The notes beneath the pieces were generated by a model. It worked only from the letters and a program-made list of their open reading frames with translations, did no database searches and was not told the origin of the DNA. The position numbers were made by a program, and so were the translations under genes. DNA of 64,000 bases, from assembly GCF_002794355.1 (NCBI RefSeq), contig NZ_PGOI01000013.1, forward strand, positions 62,001 to 126,000, in the 5' to 3' direction. Positions within the stretch are counted from its first letter, which is position 1; every line of letters begins with the position of its first letter. This DNA comes from Pseudorhodobacter sp. MZDSW-24AT (GTDB lineage: Bacteria; Pseudomonadota; Alphaproteobacteria; Rhodobacterales; Rhodobacteraceae). Below, piece after piece: positions 31,884 to 39,708 of the stretch.

Positions 31884-32704
31884 CACAGCGCCTCGGTCTG
31901 GGGCAGATCCCACGCGCAGGGCTCCGGGTCATGGCACAGCACCACCTGCCCGCCCGCCGCCTGCCATGCTGCCACCCGCGCCGCACTGCGCGCCGCCGCC
32001 GCCCGGTCTTCCAGCACCAGCCGCAAGGGCAGGCCCGGCGCCGTCTCGGGCAACAGCCCCTCCCGCAGCCATGCCGCATCGCAGGCATAGAGCAGCCCCG
32101 CCCCCGGAAAGGCCAACCCAAAATGCCCTGCCGCATGGCCGGGCAGATCCACCGCCACACAAGATCCGTCGCCAAACAGATCGGCCCCTTTGCCCAACCC
32201 ATGGGGCAGCGCCACGTGCGGCAGGCCCGTCACACAGGTCAGCCGCGCCTCCACCCCCTGCGGGATCAGCCCCGGGAAAACCCCGTGCCGCAGGTTCGCA
32301 AGCTTTCCTGCCGCCCGGATCTGTGTCAGCGCTGGCCCATGCGCCACGATCCGCGCCCTCGGAAACGCGTCCAGCCGCGCCACATGATCGGCGTGGAAAT
32401 GCGTGACAATCACCCCAGCCACATCGCGTGGATGCAGTCCCCTCTGCGCCAGCACCGCCTCCGGCGCCCCTTCCGCGCTCAGCCGATACCGCAAGGCCCC
32501 CGCATAAGCCCGCAGCGCCAGCCCCCGACCCTGCGCGCTCACCGCCTGCGGCCCGATCCCGGTGTCCACCAGCCACAGCCCCTGCTCGGGATGGCGCAGC
32601 ACGCCATAGCGCACCCGCAGATCGCGCCAGCGCCACGCGCCCCCCCGGCGCAGCACCGCTTCGGGCGCGGGCACAAAACCGCTGTTGGCAAAGGAAATCT
32701 CCAT
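31883..32704 (-). CDS. MBL-fold metallo-hydrolase
   Basis: A 273-residue metallo-beta-lactamase-fold enzyme. The metal motif is THFHADH (H102, H104, D106, H107), with H190 in DLPGHAAGH, D209 in YACDAAW and a final His in VVLCHDP, a complete two-metal site. It resembles lactonase/quorum-quenching-like MBL hydrolases in layout, so it could open a lactone or hydrolyse a thioester. It is the third gene of the KAS III operon; its start overlaps the SDR stop (TGATG). Confidence 0.85.
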   Translation of the reverse strand: MEISFANSGFVPAPEAVLRRGGAWRWRDLRVRYGVLRHPEQGLWLVDTGIGPQAVSAQGRGLALRAYAGALRYRLSAEGAPEAVLAQRGLHPRDVAGVIVTHFHADHVARLDAFPRARIVAHGPALTQIRAAGKLANLRHGVFPGLIPQGVEARLTCVTGLPHVALPHGLGKGADLFGDGSCVAVDLPGHAAGHFGLAFPGAGLLYACDAAWLREGLLPETAPGLPLRLVLEDRAAAARSAARVAAWQAAGGQVVLCHDPEPCAWDLPQTEAL

Positions 32705-33651
32705 CACGCCTCCCCGACAAAGGTGCGGCGCAGGCCGTCTTCGAACCCCACCACGGGCCGCCAGCCCAAAACGCGCGCCGCGCGGCCAATGTCCAGCGTC
32801 TGCGTATAGGCAAACTGCCCCACGCCAAAGCGGGTCACGCGCGGCTCGCGGCCCGTCACCGCGCCTTGCCACTCCAGCGCCCGCGCTGCCGCCATCACCA
32901 GCGGCACCGGCAGCGCCCGCCAACGCGGCACCACCCCCACCTTGGCCGCCACCGCCGCCACCACGCTCTGGATCGGCAACGCCACCCCGCCCGAGATATG
33001 AAAGATCCCGCCCGCGTCACAGCCCAGCGCCGCGCGAATGGCCGCCACCACATCCGCCACATGCGTCAGATCGGTCGCCGCCTGCCCGCCGCGCATCAAG
33101 GGCAACGGCCCCGCCTGCATCGCCCGCACCAGACGCGGCAGCAGCGCCCGGTCGCCCGCGCCATAAATCCCGCGCGGCCGCAACACCACCGCCCCCGCCG
33201 CCAAGGCCAAGGCTTCAGCCTCCGCCTTGGTCGCCGCATAGGCGTTCACCGGTGGCGGCAATGCCGCCTCCTCGCGCAGACCTCTCTGATCGGCAAAGCG
33301 AAAACACACCGACGGGGTCGAGATATGCACCACCCGCACGCCCCCCAGCCGCCGCGCCACCTCTAGCACCGTCCGTGTGGCCTCGACATTGCAGCGCCGG
33401 AACGCCGCCATCCCGCCCCAAGGCGCCGACAGCGCCGCCGCATGCACGATCCCCGTCACCCCCTCCCGCGCCGCCGCCGCTGTCAGCTCCTCCACCGCCC
33501 CCGGCGCGCCCAGATCCAACGACAGCAAGCCCCGCGCCGCGCAGATCTGCGCATCCCGGCCCGTGGCCAGCACCGCCTGCCCTTCGGCCCGCAGCGCGCG
33601 CAACACAGCGCCCCCCAGAAAGCCCGAGGCCCCCGTGATCAGAACCGCCAT
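32704..33651 (-). CDS. Extended SDR (NAD(P)-dependent epimerase/3beta-HSD-like)
   Basis: A 315-residue extended short-chain dehydrogenase/reductase. The nucleotide-binding GASGFLG begins at residue 7. The catalytic Tyr and Lys are Y138 and K142 in YAATK, with S111 upstream in HISTPSV. A C-terminal helical portion is typical of the 3beta-HSD/epimerase group that includes OleD. It likely reduces the beta-keto product of the condensing enzyme encoded immediately upstream, but that is inferred. Its ATG directly abuts the KAS III TAG. Confidence 0.86.
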   Translation of the reverse strand: MAVLITGASGFLGGAVLRALRAEGQAVLATGRDAQICAARGLLSLDLGAPGAVEELTAAAAREGVTGIVHAAALSAPWGGMAAFRRCNVEATRTVLEVARRLGGVRVVHISTPSVCFRFADQRGLREEAALPPPVNAYAATKAEAEALALAAGAVVLRPRGIYGAGDRALLPRLVRAMQAGPLPLMRGGQAATDLTHVADVVAAIRAALGCDAGGIFHISGGVALPIQSVVAAVAAKVGVVPRWRALPVPLVMAAARALEWQGAVTGREPRVTRFGVGQFAYTQTLDIGRAARVLGWRPVVGFEDGLRRTFVGEA

Positions 33652-34626
33652 CTAGACATCCATCACCACACCGCCAAACGACACCCCGGCCGAGGTGCCC
33701 AGCATCATCACCCGCGCCCCCGCAGGCAGCTGCCCCGCACGCCGCGCATGGTCCAGCGCGAAGGGAATCGAGGCCGCAATCTGATTGCCCACCTGCCCCG
33801 CAATATCCACCACCCGCGCGGCATCAAAGCCGCACAGCCGGATCATGTGCTGCAAGGCACCGGGGCTCGCCTGATGCGGCACCACCAGATCAATCTCCGC
33901 GCGGTCAACCCCCGCCTCGGCCAGCACCTCCTCGACAAAGCCACCAAAATGCTGCGCCGTCAGCCGAAACAACGCCCGCCCATCCATCGCAAACAGCGCA
34001 TGCGCCTCAAAGGCCGCCCGCTCTTGCGCAAAATCAAACCGCGTGCCTCCGGCGCCAATCTCGCAGGCGCCATAGCCCGAGGGATAGCTGCGAAACCGCG
34101 CCGCCCGCAGCTTGCCGCCGCCCCGCCCCAGCACCGCCGCCGCCGCGCCATCGCCAAACAGCGCCGCCACCTCCGGCTGCGTCGCCCAAGGCAGCGCGCG
34201 CGAGGCCACTTCGGCCGAAACGATCAAGGCCCGCGCATAGCGCCCGCTGTGCAACAGCCCGTCCACCACCTCAAGCGCGCTCAGGAAAGACAGGCAAGTG
34301 CTGTTCAGGTCAAAGGTCGCCACCGCCCCATCCGCCAGCCCCAGCCCGCGCTGGATCAAGGGCGCGGTCGATGGCAGCGTCTGATAGCCGATCCCACAGG
34401 CCGAAACGACCAGATCCAGCGCCCCGGCGTCCAGCCCCGCATCCGCCAGCGCCGCGCGCGCCGCCTGCACCGCCAGATCCACCTGCGTGCCTCGCGTCAT
34501 CACATGCCGACGGGCCACCCCGCTCGCCGCCAGCGTCCAGCCCGCCGCCCGGCCCAAGCGTGCGTCAATCTCCTCCGCCGTCAAAACGGTTTCCGGCAGC
34601 GCTGATCCCGTCCCGATGATCCGCAT
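33652..34626 (-). CDS. KAS III-like (FabH/OleA-type) condensing enzyme
   Basis: A 324-residue thiolase-fold enzyme that would perform a Claisen condensation on acyl-thioesters. The full triad is present: C111 in LNSTCLSFL, H251 in VPHQASPG and N281 in VGNQIAASIP. The overall length fits FabH-type enzymes, but the N-terminal SGVARRH segment and specialist location argue against a housekeeping FabH. No acyl carrier protein gene is nearby, so CoA thioesters are possible substrates. GGGGAGG precedes the ATG at 34626. It is the first gene of the five-gene operon and is divergent to a sugar-kinase gene. Confidence 0.87.
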   Translation of the reverse strand: MRIIGTGSALPETVLTAEEIDARLGRAAGWTLAASGVARRHVMTRGTQVDLAVQAARAALADAGLDAGALDLVVSACGIGYQTLPSTAPLIQRGLGLADGAVATFDLNSTCLSFLSALEVVDGLLHSGRYARALIVSAEVASRALPWATQPEVAALFGDGAAAAVLGRGGGKLRAARFRSYPSGYGACEIGAGGTRFDFAQERAAFEAHALFAMDGRALFRLTAQHFGGFVEEVLAEAGVDRAEIDLVVPHQASPGALQHMIRLCGFDAARVVDIAGQVGNQIAASIPFALDHARRAGQLPAGARVMMLGTSAGVSFGGVVMDV

Positions 34627-34658
34627 CCCGCCGCCTCCCCGCCGCCTGCCTGCCCCCC

Positions 34659-34687
34659 GTCATAGCCCCAACCCGCCCCAGCCTCAA
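34659..34687 (-). promoter_or_regulatory. Candidate promoter for the KAS III operon
   Basis: TTGAGG (34687-34682) and TATGAC (34664-34659) are 17 bp apart on the minus strand. Transcription would start about 26 bases before the KAS III ATG. A second TTGAGG lies 12 bp upstream in a short tandem repeat (CCTCAATCGCGG-like units). Confidence 0.4.
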
Positions 34688-34783
34688 TCGCGGCCTCAAT
34701 CGCCGCCGCAGTGCCACGCCCGGTTGCAGCCCCCCGGCCCCTCGGCTACGGTCGCGCCGACCCGAAAAACAGGAGCCGCACCC

Positions 34784-35692
34784 ATGTCGAAATCCCTGCT
34801 CTGCCTTGGCGAATGCATGGTGGAACTGTCGCCCACCGCCACGGGCGATTATGCGCGGGGGTTTGCCGGCGACACTTTCAACACCGCGTGGTATGCGCGC
34901 CGCCTCCTGCCCGCCGACTGGTCGGTGGCCTATGGCTCCTGCATCGGCACCGATGCGATCTCAGAGGAAATGGCCGCCTTCATGGCGGGTGAAGGCATCG
35001 ACACCACGCCCCTGCGCCGCCTGCCCGACCGCACCGTCGGCCTTTACATGATCAGCCTGCGCAAGGGCGAACGCAGCTTTTCCTACTGGCGCGGCCAATC
35101 CGCCGCCAAGGCGCTCGCCGATGATCCCGTCTGGCTCGCCAGCATCCTGCGCGGCCGCAGCGTGATCCATTTCTCCGCCATCACCCTCGCGATTCTCGGC
35201 CCCGACCAACGCCACGCCTTCTGCGCCGCTCTGGCGCAGGCCCGCGCCGAGGGCAGCCTGATTGCCTTCGACACCAACCTGCGCCCGCGCCTGTGGGAAG
35301 GGCCCGAGGCGATGCGCGCAGGCGTCCTCCTCGGCGCGTCGGTGGCCGATATTGTCCTGCCGTCCTTTGACGAAGAAACCGGCCTCTGGGGCGATCAAAG
35401 CCCCGCCGAGACCATCGCGCGCTACCAAAAGGCCGGGGCCGCCCGCGTGGTGGTCAAGGATGGCGGCGGCCCGGTCACCCTCTGGTCGGCGGCCCATGGC
35501 AGCCGCCAGCACGCCGCCACTCCGGTGGCCCAGATCGTCGACACCACCGCCGCAGGCGACAGCTTCGCCGGAACCTTCCTGGCCCATCTCGCCCAAGGCG
35601 CCACCGAGGATGAGGCCGCCCAAAAGGCGATGGCCTTGGCCGCCCGCGTCATCCAGTCGCGCGGCGCCCTCGTGCCCAGCCTCTTCGCCTGA
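34784..35692 (+). CDS. PfkB-family sugar kinase (2-keto-3-deoxygluconate kinase-like)
   Basis: A 302-residue ribokinase-fold enzyme. GECMVELS starts the chain, FAGDTFNTAWYARRL is the N-terminal sugar-binding segment typical of KDG kinases, FDTNLRPRLW follows, and the catalytic DTTAAGDSFAG lies near residue 250. The likely reaction phosphorylates 2-keto-3-deoxygluconate, but other ketoacid sugars cannot be excluded. The ATG at 34784 has AGGAG at good spacing; the frame is open much further upstream but antisense to KAS III. Confidence 0.88.
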   Translation: MSKSLLCLGECMVELSPTATGDYARGFAGDTFNTAWYARRLLPADWSVAYGSCIGTDAISEEMAAFMAGEGIDTTPLRRLPDRTVGLYMISLRKGERSFSYWRGQSAAKALADDPVWLASILRGRSVIHFSAITLAILGPDQRHAFCAALAQARAEGSLIAFDTNLRPRLWEGPEAMRAGVLLGASVADIVLPSFDEETGLWGDQSPAETIARYQKAGAARVVVKDGGGPVTLWSAAHGSRQHAATPVAQIVDTTAAGDSFAGTFLAHLAQGATEDEAAQKAMALAARVIQSRGALVPSLFA

Positions 35693-35702
35693 ACCAGAAC
35701 CC

Positions 35703-35731
35703 GCCGCCGGGGCCGTCTTGCCCCCGGCGGC
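35703..35731 (+). terminator. Hairpin after the sugar-kinase gene
   Basis: A perfect 10-bp stem (35703-35712 with 35722-35731) with a 9-base loop, 10 bp after the stop. No T-run follows, so termination would be weak or factor-dependent. Confidence 0.4.
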
Positions 35732-35821
35732 CTCCCCCCGCTTTGCTGCTTGCCAAATCCTGCCGTCCGAACCGTCGCCCCGGTTCCCCCCCCCGCCGGC
35801 CGCAGCCGCAAACGCCCCCCA

Positions 35822-35844
35822 TTGCACCTTTCCCAAATACTCCC
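35822..35844 (-). repeat. Dispersed intergenic repeat, copy 1
   Basis: The minus strand reads GGGAGTATTT, a 3-base spacer GGG, then AAAGGTGCAA. The same element recurs at 39593-39615, 42152-42174 and, inverted, 42196-42216. Confidence 0.7.
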
Positions 35845-35932
35845 GCCGGAGGCGTCCGCCCGCGCCGCCCTCCTGCCGCATCCGGACAGGCGCCCATCAG
35901 CGCGACGCCTATCACAGCTGCGCCCAAAAATG

Positions 35933-35961
35933 TTGCAAACGCACCCCCACATGCCTAACAT
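35933..35961 (+). promoter_or_regulatory. Candidate sigma-70 promoter for the ABC transporter operon
   Basis: TTGCAA (35933-35938) and TAACAT (35956-35961) with a 17-bp spacer. Start near 35968 would leave a leader of about 96 bases. Confidence 0.4.
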
Positions 35962-36063
35962 CCGGTCATTCAGCGCCCGTCAACGCCGTCGCCGCCGCGC
36001 GCCCCTGTGACTCGGCCCCACAGTCTTTACCGTCTGGAAAACCCTCAAACCGGAGTCCGTTCC

Positions 36064-37071
36064 ATGATCCGCACCGCCCTGTCCGGCCTTGCCGCTGCCC
36101 TTCTTCTGGCCCCGGTGGCTCAGGCCGAAACCGCCATGCCCTTCGCGCTCGACTGGAAGTTCGAAGGCCCCGCCGCGCCCTATTTCGTGGCGCTGGACAA
36201 GGGCCACTTCGCCGCCGAAGGCCTTGCGGTCGAAATCACCGAAGGCGCGGGCTCGCTGGATGCGATTCCAAAAGTGGCGACCGGTGCGTTCCCTGTGGGT
36301 TTTGCCGATATCAACAGTCTGATGAAATTCCTCGATCAGAACCCCGGCGCGCCGGTGGTGGCTGCGATGATGATCTATGACAAACCGCCCTTCGCGATGG
36401 TGGGGCGCAAATCGCTGGGCGTCACGGCGCCGGGCGATATCGCGGGCAAGGTGCTGGGCGCACCGCCCCCGGATGGCGCTTGGGCGCAATTCCCGATCTT
36501 CGCCGCCGAAAATGGCATCGACATGGCCTCTGTCACGGTCGAACCCGTGGGCTTCCCCGTGCGTGAACCGATGCTCGCCGAAGGCAAGGTCGCGGCCGTG
36601 ACCGGCTTCAGCTTCACCTCCAGCCTCAATGTCAAACGCCTCGGCGTGCCCGAAGACGATATCTCGGTCATCCTGATGGCCGATCACGGCGTGGCGCTTT
36701 ATGGCAATGCCGTCATCGTCAACACCGACTTCGCCGCCGCCAACCCCGAGGCCGTCACCGGCTTCCTGCGCGCGGTGGCCAAGGGCTGGAAGGACACCGT
36801 GGCCGATCCGGATGCCGCCATCGCCAGCCTGATCAGCCGCAACCCTGCCGCAGATGCCGAACTCGAAACCGAACGTCTGGCGCTCTCGATCCGCGACAAT
36901 GTGATGACCGATTGGGTCATGGCCAATGGCCTTGGCAACATCGACCCGGCCCGGATGGAAAAGGCGATCGAGCAGACCAAATCGGTCTACACCTTCACCA
37001 ACGCGCCCGATGCCGCGCTCTATTTCAACCCCGCTTGGCTGCCCACCGACGGCAGCCTGTCGATGCAATAA
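36064..37071 (+). CDS. NitT/TauT-type ABC transporter substrate-binding protein
   Basis: A 335-residue periplasmic binding protein of the NMT1/THI5/SsuA-like class. The signal peptide ends at VAQA around residue 21, followed by FALDWKFEGPAAPYFVALDKGHF, whose WKFEG-APYFVALDKG pattern is typical of the class. The ligand is not evident; relatives bind pyrimidine precursors, sulfonates or riboflavin. It is the first gene of a three-gene uptake system with ATPase and permease downstream, separated from the ATPase by a GC hairpin. Confidence 0.9.
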   Translation: MIRTALSGLAAALLLAPVAQAETAMPFALDWKFEGPAAPYFVALDKGHFAAEGLAVEITEGAGSLDAIPKVATGAFPVGFADINSLMKFLDQNPGAPVVAAMMIYDKPPFAMVGRKSLGVTAPGDIAGKVLGAPPPDGAWAQFPIFAAENGIDMASVTVEPVGFPVREPMLAEGKVAAVTGFSFTSSLNVKRLGVPEDDISVILMADHGVALYGNAVIVNTDFAAANPEAVTGFLRAVAKGWKDTVADPDAAIASLISRNPAADAELETERLALSIRDNVMTDWVMANGLGNIDPARMEKAIEQTKSVYTFTNAPDAALYFNPAWLPTDGSLSMQ

Positions 37072-37079
37072 GGTTTTGG

Positions 37080-37100
37080 CCGCCCGGCCCCGCCGGGCGG
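37080..37100 (+). other. Intra-operon hairpin between binding-protein and ATPase genes
   Basis: A perfect 9-bp stem, CCGCCCGGC with GCCGGGCGG, and a CCC loop, ending 8 bp before the ATPase ATG. It may stabilise the upstream message or limit ATPase translation; no T-run follows. Confidence 0.55.
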
Positions 37101-37108
37101 CACCCCTC

Positions 37109-37897
37109 ATGACCCATCTCATCGACATCAAGGGCGTCACCCACGCCTACCGCACCAAATCGGGCCCGCTTCCGGTGCTCGACGGTCTCAACATCGCCGT
37201 GCCGCATGGCGAATTCGCCGCCGTCGTCGGCCCCTCGGGCTGCGGCAAATCCACCCTCACCCGGCTGGTGGCGGGCCTGATGAAGCCCGATCAGGGCGAG
37301 GTCTGGCTGCATGGCGAACGCGTCACCAGCCCGCGCAAGACCGTGGGCATGGCCTTTCAGAATCCGGTGCTGCTCGAATGGCGCAGCATCCTGCAAAACG
37401 TGATCCTGCCACTGGAAATCGTGGCCCCGCGCATGCCACAGGCCGAGCGCGAGGCGCGCGCGCGCCATCTGCTCGACATGGTGGGCCTCAAGGGGTTCGA
37501 GGGCAAGCGCCCCAGCGAACTCTCCGGCGGGATGCGCCAACGCGCCAGCCTGTGCCGCGCCATCGTCCACAAGCCCGATGTGCTCATCATGGACGAACCC
37601 TTCGGCGCGCTCGACAATTTCACGCGCGAAGATCTGTGGCAAACCATGCGCGACCTGCGCGCGGCGGAGCCGTTCACATGCGTGCTCATCACCCATGACC
37701 TGCGCGAGGCCGTGTTTCTTGGCGATCAGGTCTTTGTGCTATCAGGGCGGCCCGCGCGCACCCAGATGGTGCTCAAGGTGGATCTGCCCGCCGACCGCAA
37801 GCTCGACGTGCTCTACCAGCCCCGCGCGCAAGAGATGCTGCACACCTTGCGCGACCAGATCCGCATTGCCCAAGGCCGCGACGGCGAGGTGCATTGA
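37109..37897 (+). CDS. ABC transporter ATP-binding protein (NitT/TauT type)
   Basis: A 262-residue importer ATPase. Walker A is GPSGCGKST, the Q-loop is MAFQNPVLL, the signature is [10 protein letters not shown], Walker B is [11 protein letters not shown] and the H-loop is ITHDLREAV. It powers the permease encoded next. No clear Shine-Dalgarno precedes the ATG at 37109 apart from the hairpin's GGGCGG. The stop overlaps the permease start (TGATG). Confidence 0.94.
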   Translation: MTHLIDIKGVTHAYRTKSGPLPVLDGLNIAVPHGEFAAVVGPSGCGKSTLTRLVAGLMKPDQGEVWLHGERVTSPRKTVGMAFQNPVLLEWRSILQNVILPLEIVAPRMPQAEREARARHLLDMVGLKGFEGKRPSELSGGMRQRASLCRAIVHKPDVLIMDEPFGALDNFTREDLWQTMRDLRAAEPFTCVLITHDLREAVFLGDQVFVLSGRPARTQMVLKVDLPADRKLDVLYQPRAQEMLHTLRDQIRIAQGRDGEVH

Positions 37898-38661
37898 TGG
37901 AAACCGCGCAGAAAATCGCCGTGCCGCTGATCGCCGTGCTTTTGTTCCTCTTGGCATGGGAAGCCTTGGTCTGGGTCAACGACTGGCCCAATTACAAGAT
38001 GGCCTCCCCTTCCGATCTGCCGCCCGCCTTCTGGAAATTCCGCTGGCTGTTTCTGGAAATGGGCTGGCAAACCCTGTGGCGCACCGTGCTGGGCCTTGGG
38101 TTGGCGGTGGTCTTTGGCACGCTGATCGGCATGCTGATGGGCTTCTCCCGGATCGCCCGCGACGGGCTTTACCCGCTTCTGGTGGGGTTTAACGCCATTC
38201 CAAAGGCCACGCTTGTCCCCGTGATCTCGCTCATCTTCATCGGCCAGCATGATTTCAACACCGTGCTGATGGCCTTCCTGATCAGCTTCTTTCCCATCGC
38301 GGTGTCGGTCGGCATCGGCCTGTCCACGCTGGAACCCGAATACCGTGATATCCTGCGCAGCCTTGGCGCCTCGCGGCTCACGATCTTTCGCAAGATCGCC
38401 TTGCCCAAGACCCTGCCCGAGTTCTTTGGCGCCCTGAAGGTGTCGGTCACGCTGGCCTTCATCGGCACCAATCTGGTGGAAATCGTGGCCCCCCACGGCC
38501 GCGGCCTTGGCGCGCTGTTCAAATCCGGCGAAACCAATGGCGATTACCCGCTGATGTTCGCGGTGCTGATCGCGCTCGCCGCACTTGGCATCCTGCTGTA
38601 CTACGCGGTGCTGGTGCTTGAACGCATCTTCGCCGGCTGGGCCGAACGCCCGCAAAGCTGA
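37897..38661 (+). CDS. ABC transporter permease (NitT/TauT type)
   Basis: A 254-residue membrane permease with about six helices. The EAA coupling loop is visible around YRDILRSLGASRLTIFRKIALPKTLP, cited as LGASRLTIF. The NAIPKATLVPVISL segment is typical of the SsuC/TauC group. The ATG at 37897 shares a base with the ATPase TGA. The substrate follows that of the binding protein and is unknown. Confidence 0.92.
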   Translation: METAQKIAVPLIAVLLFLLAWEALVWVNDWPNYKMASPSDLPPAFWKFRWLFLEMGWQTLWRTVLGLGLAVVFGTLIGMLMGFSRIARDGLYPLLVGFNAIPKATLVPVISLIFIGQHDFNTVLMAFLISFFPIAVSVGIGLSTLEPEYRDILRSLGASRLTIFRKIALPKTLPEFFGALKVSVTLAFIGTNLVEIVAPHGRGLGALFKSGETNGDYPLMFAVLIALAALGILLYYAVLVLERIFAGWAERPQS

Positions 38662-38693
38662 CGCAAAGCCCGCAGGGCCGCTGGTGACAGCGG

Positions 38694-39500
38694 TCATGCG
38701 GGAAGGGCGGCCCCGTCCGGCGCGAAAGGCGCGGCAAACGGGTCCACCGGATAACCCACCCCGGTCAGATACAGGCCCTGCGGCGGGCAGACGGGGCCAC
38801 AGGCCGCGCGGTCGCGCGCCGCCAAGGCCCGGCCCACATCCTCGGGCGTCCAGCCGCCCGCCCCCACCCGCTCCAGCGTGCCAACGATCGAGCGCACCTG
38901 ATTGTGCAGAAAGCTCCGCGCCCGCAGCGCAAAGCGATATTCCACCCCCCCGGCATAAGGATGCGCGCTGATGGTGATCTCATCCAGCGTCTTCACCGGC
39001 GACGCCGCCTGACACATGGTCGAGCGAAAGGTGGTGAAATCATGCAGCCCGATCAACTGCGCCGCCCCCGCCCGCATCGCCCTGAGGTCCAGCGGGTTCA
39101 GCACCTGCCACACCCGCCCCCGGTCATGCGTGACGGGCGCGCGCCGCGCCACCAGCCGGAACAGATAGCGCCGCTCGGTCGCGGAGAACCGCGCGTGAAA
39201 ATCATCCGCCACCCGCGCCGCCGCAATCACCGCCACCGGCGCGGGCTTCATGTGCCAGTTCAACGCCTCGGACAGCCGGAAAGGCGACCAGTCGCGCGCC
39301 AGATCCACCGTCGCCACCTGCCCGGTGCCATGCACCCCGGCATCCGTCCGGCCCGCAGCGGCAATCGTATGCGGCCCCGGCTCCAGCCGCGCCAAGGCGG
39401 CCTCCACCGTGGCCTGCACCGAAGGCTGCCCGGCGGCCTGCCGTTGCCAGCCCTGAAACGGGCCGCCGTCATAATCGATTTTCAGCGCAAAGCGGGGCAT
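38694..39500 (-). CDS. truA: tRNA pseudouridine synthase A
   Basis: Makes pseudouridine at positions 38-40 of tRNA anticodon stems. The 268-residue protein has the catalytic Asp53 in [10 protein letters not shown], the N-terminal [15 protein letters not shown], the RRYLFRL strand and [13 protein letters not shown], all family hallmarks. The start [12 protein letters not shown] is chosen at 39500 because the frame extends upstream without conservation. It is convergent with the ABC permease, with a 32-bp gap. Confidence 0.95.
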   Translation of the reverse strand: MPRFALKIDYDGGPFQGWQRQAAGQPSVQATVEAALARLEPGPHTIAAAGRTDAGVHGTGQVATVDLARDWSPFRLSEALNWHMKPAPVAVIAAARVADDFHARFSATERRYLFRLVARRAPVTHDRGRVWQVLNPLDLRAMRAGAAQLIGLHDFTTFRSTMCQAASPVKTLDEITISAHPYAGGVEYRFALRARSFLHNQVRSIVGTLERVGAGGWTPEDVGRALAARDRAACGPVCPPQGLYLTGVGYPVDPFAAPFAPDGAALPA

Positions 39501-39592
39501 GGCGCTGGTCTTAGCGGATTTGGCCTGCGCCGCAAGCCTGTCATGCATCTGAAGCCCCGCGCCCGGCGGCAAGGGCAGGAGCGCTCCGCGCG

Positions 39593-39615
39593 GGGAGTAT
39601 TTCAGAAAGGTGCAA
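39593..39615 (+). repeat. Dispersed intergenic repeat, copy 2
   Basis: GGGAGTATTT-CAG-AAAGGTGCAA, preceded by GCGCTCCGCGC as in the copy at 42152. It lies in the 208-bp gap between truA and the YcjX-like gene, whose starts are divergent. Confidence 0.7.
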
Positions 39616-39708
39616 GCCCGAAGGGCATCGCCATTGCCCCCACCACTCCCCCCTACCCAGCGCCCGCCGCCATGCCTATGTTAAGGCCCAGCACAAGGAA
39701 ACTCTGAC

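Larger units (their letters stand above)
35693..36063. other. Intergenic region upstream of the NitT/TauT-type transporter
   Basis: 371 bp containing a hairpin just after the sugar-kinase gene (35703-35731), one copy of the dispersed repeat at 35822-35844, and a candidate promoter at 35933-35961. No coding sequence was found in it. Confidence 0.6.

Noticed and set aside
28485-34626. A complete OleABCD olefin pathway
   Set aside because: There is no alpha/beta-hydrolase OleB and the ligase is of the F390-synthetase-like type, not OleC-like, so the parallel is only partial.
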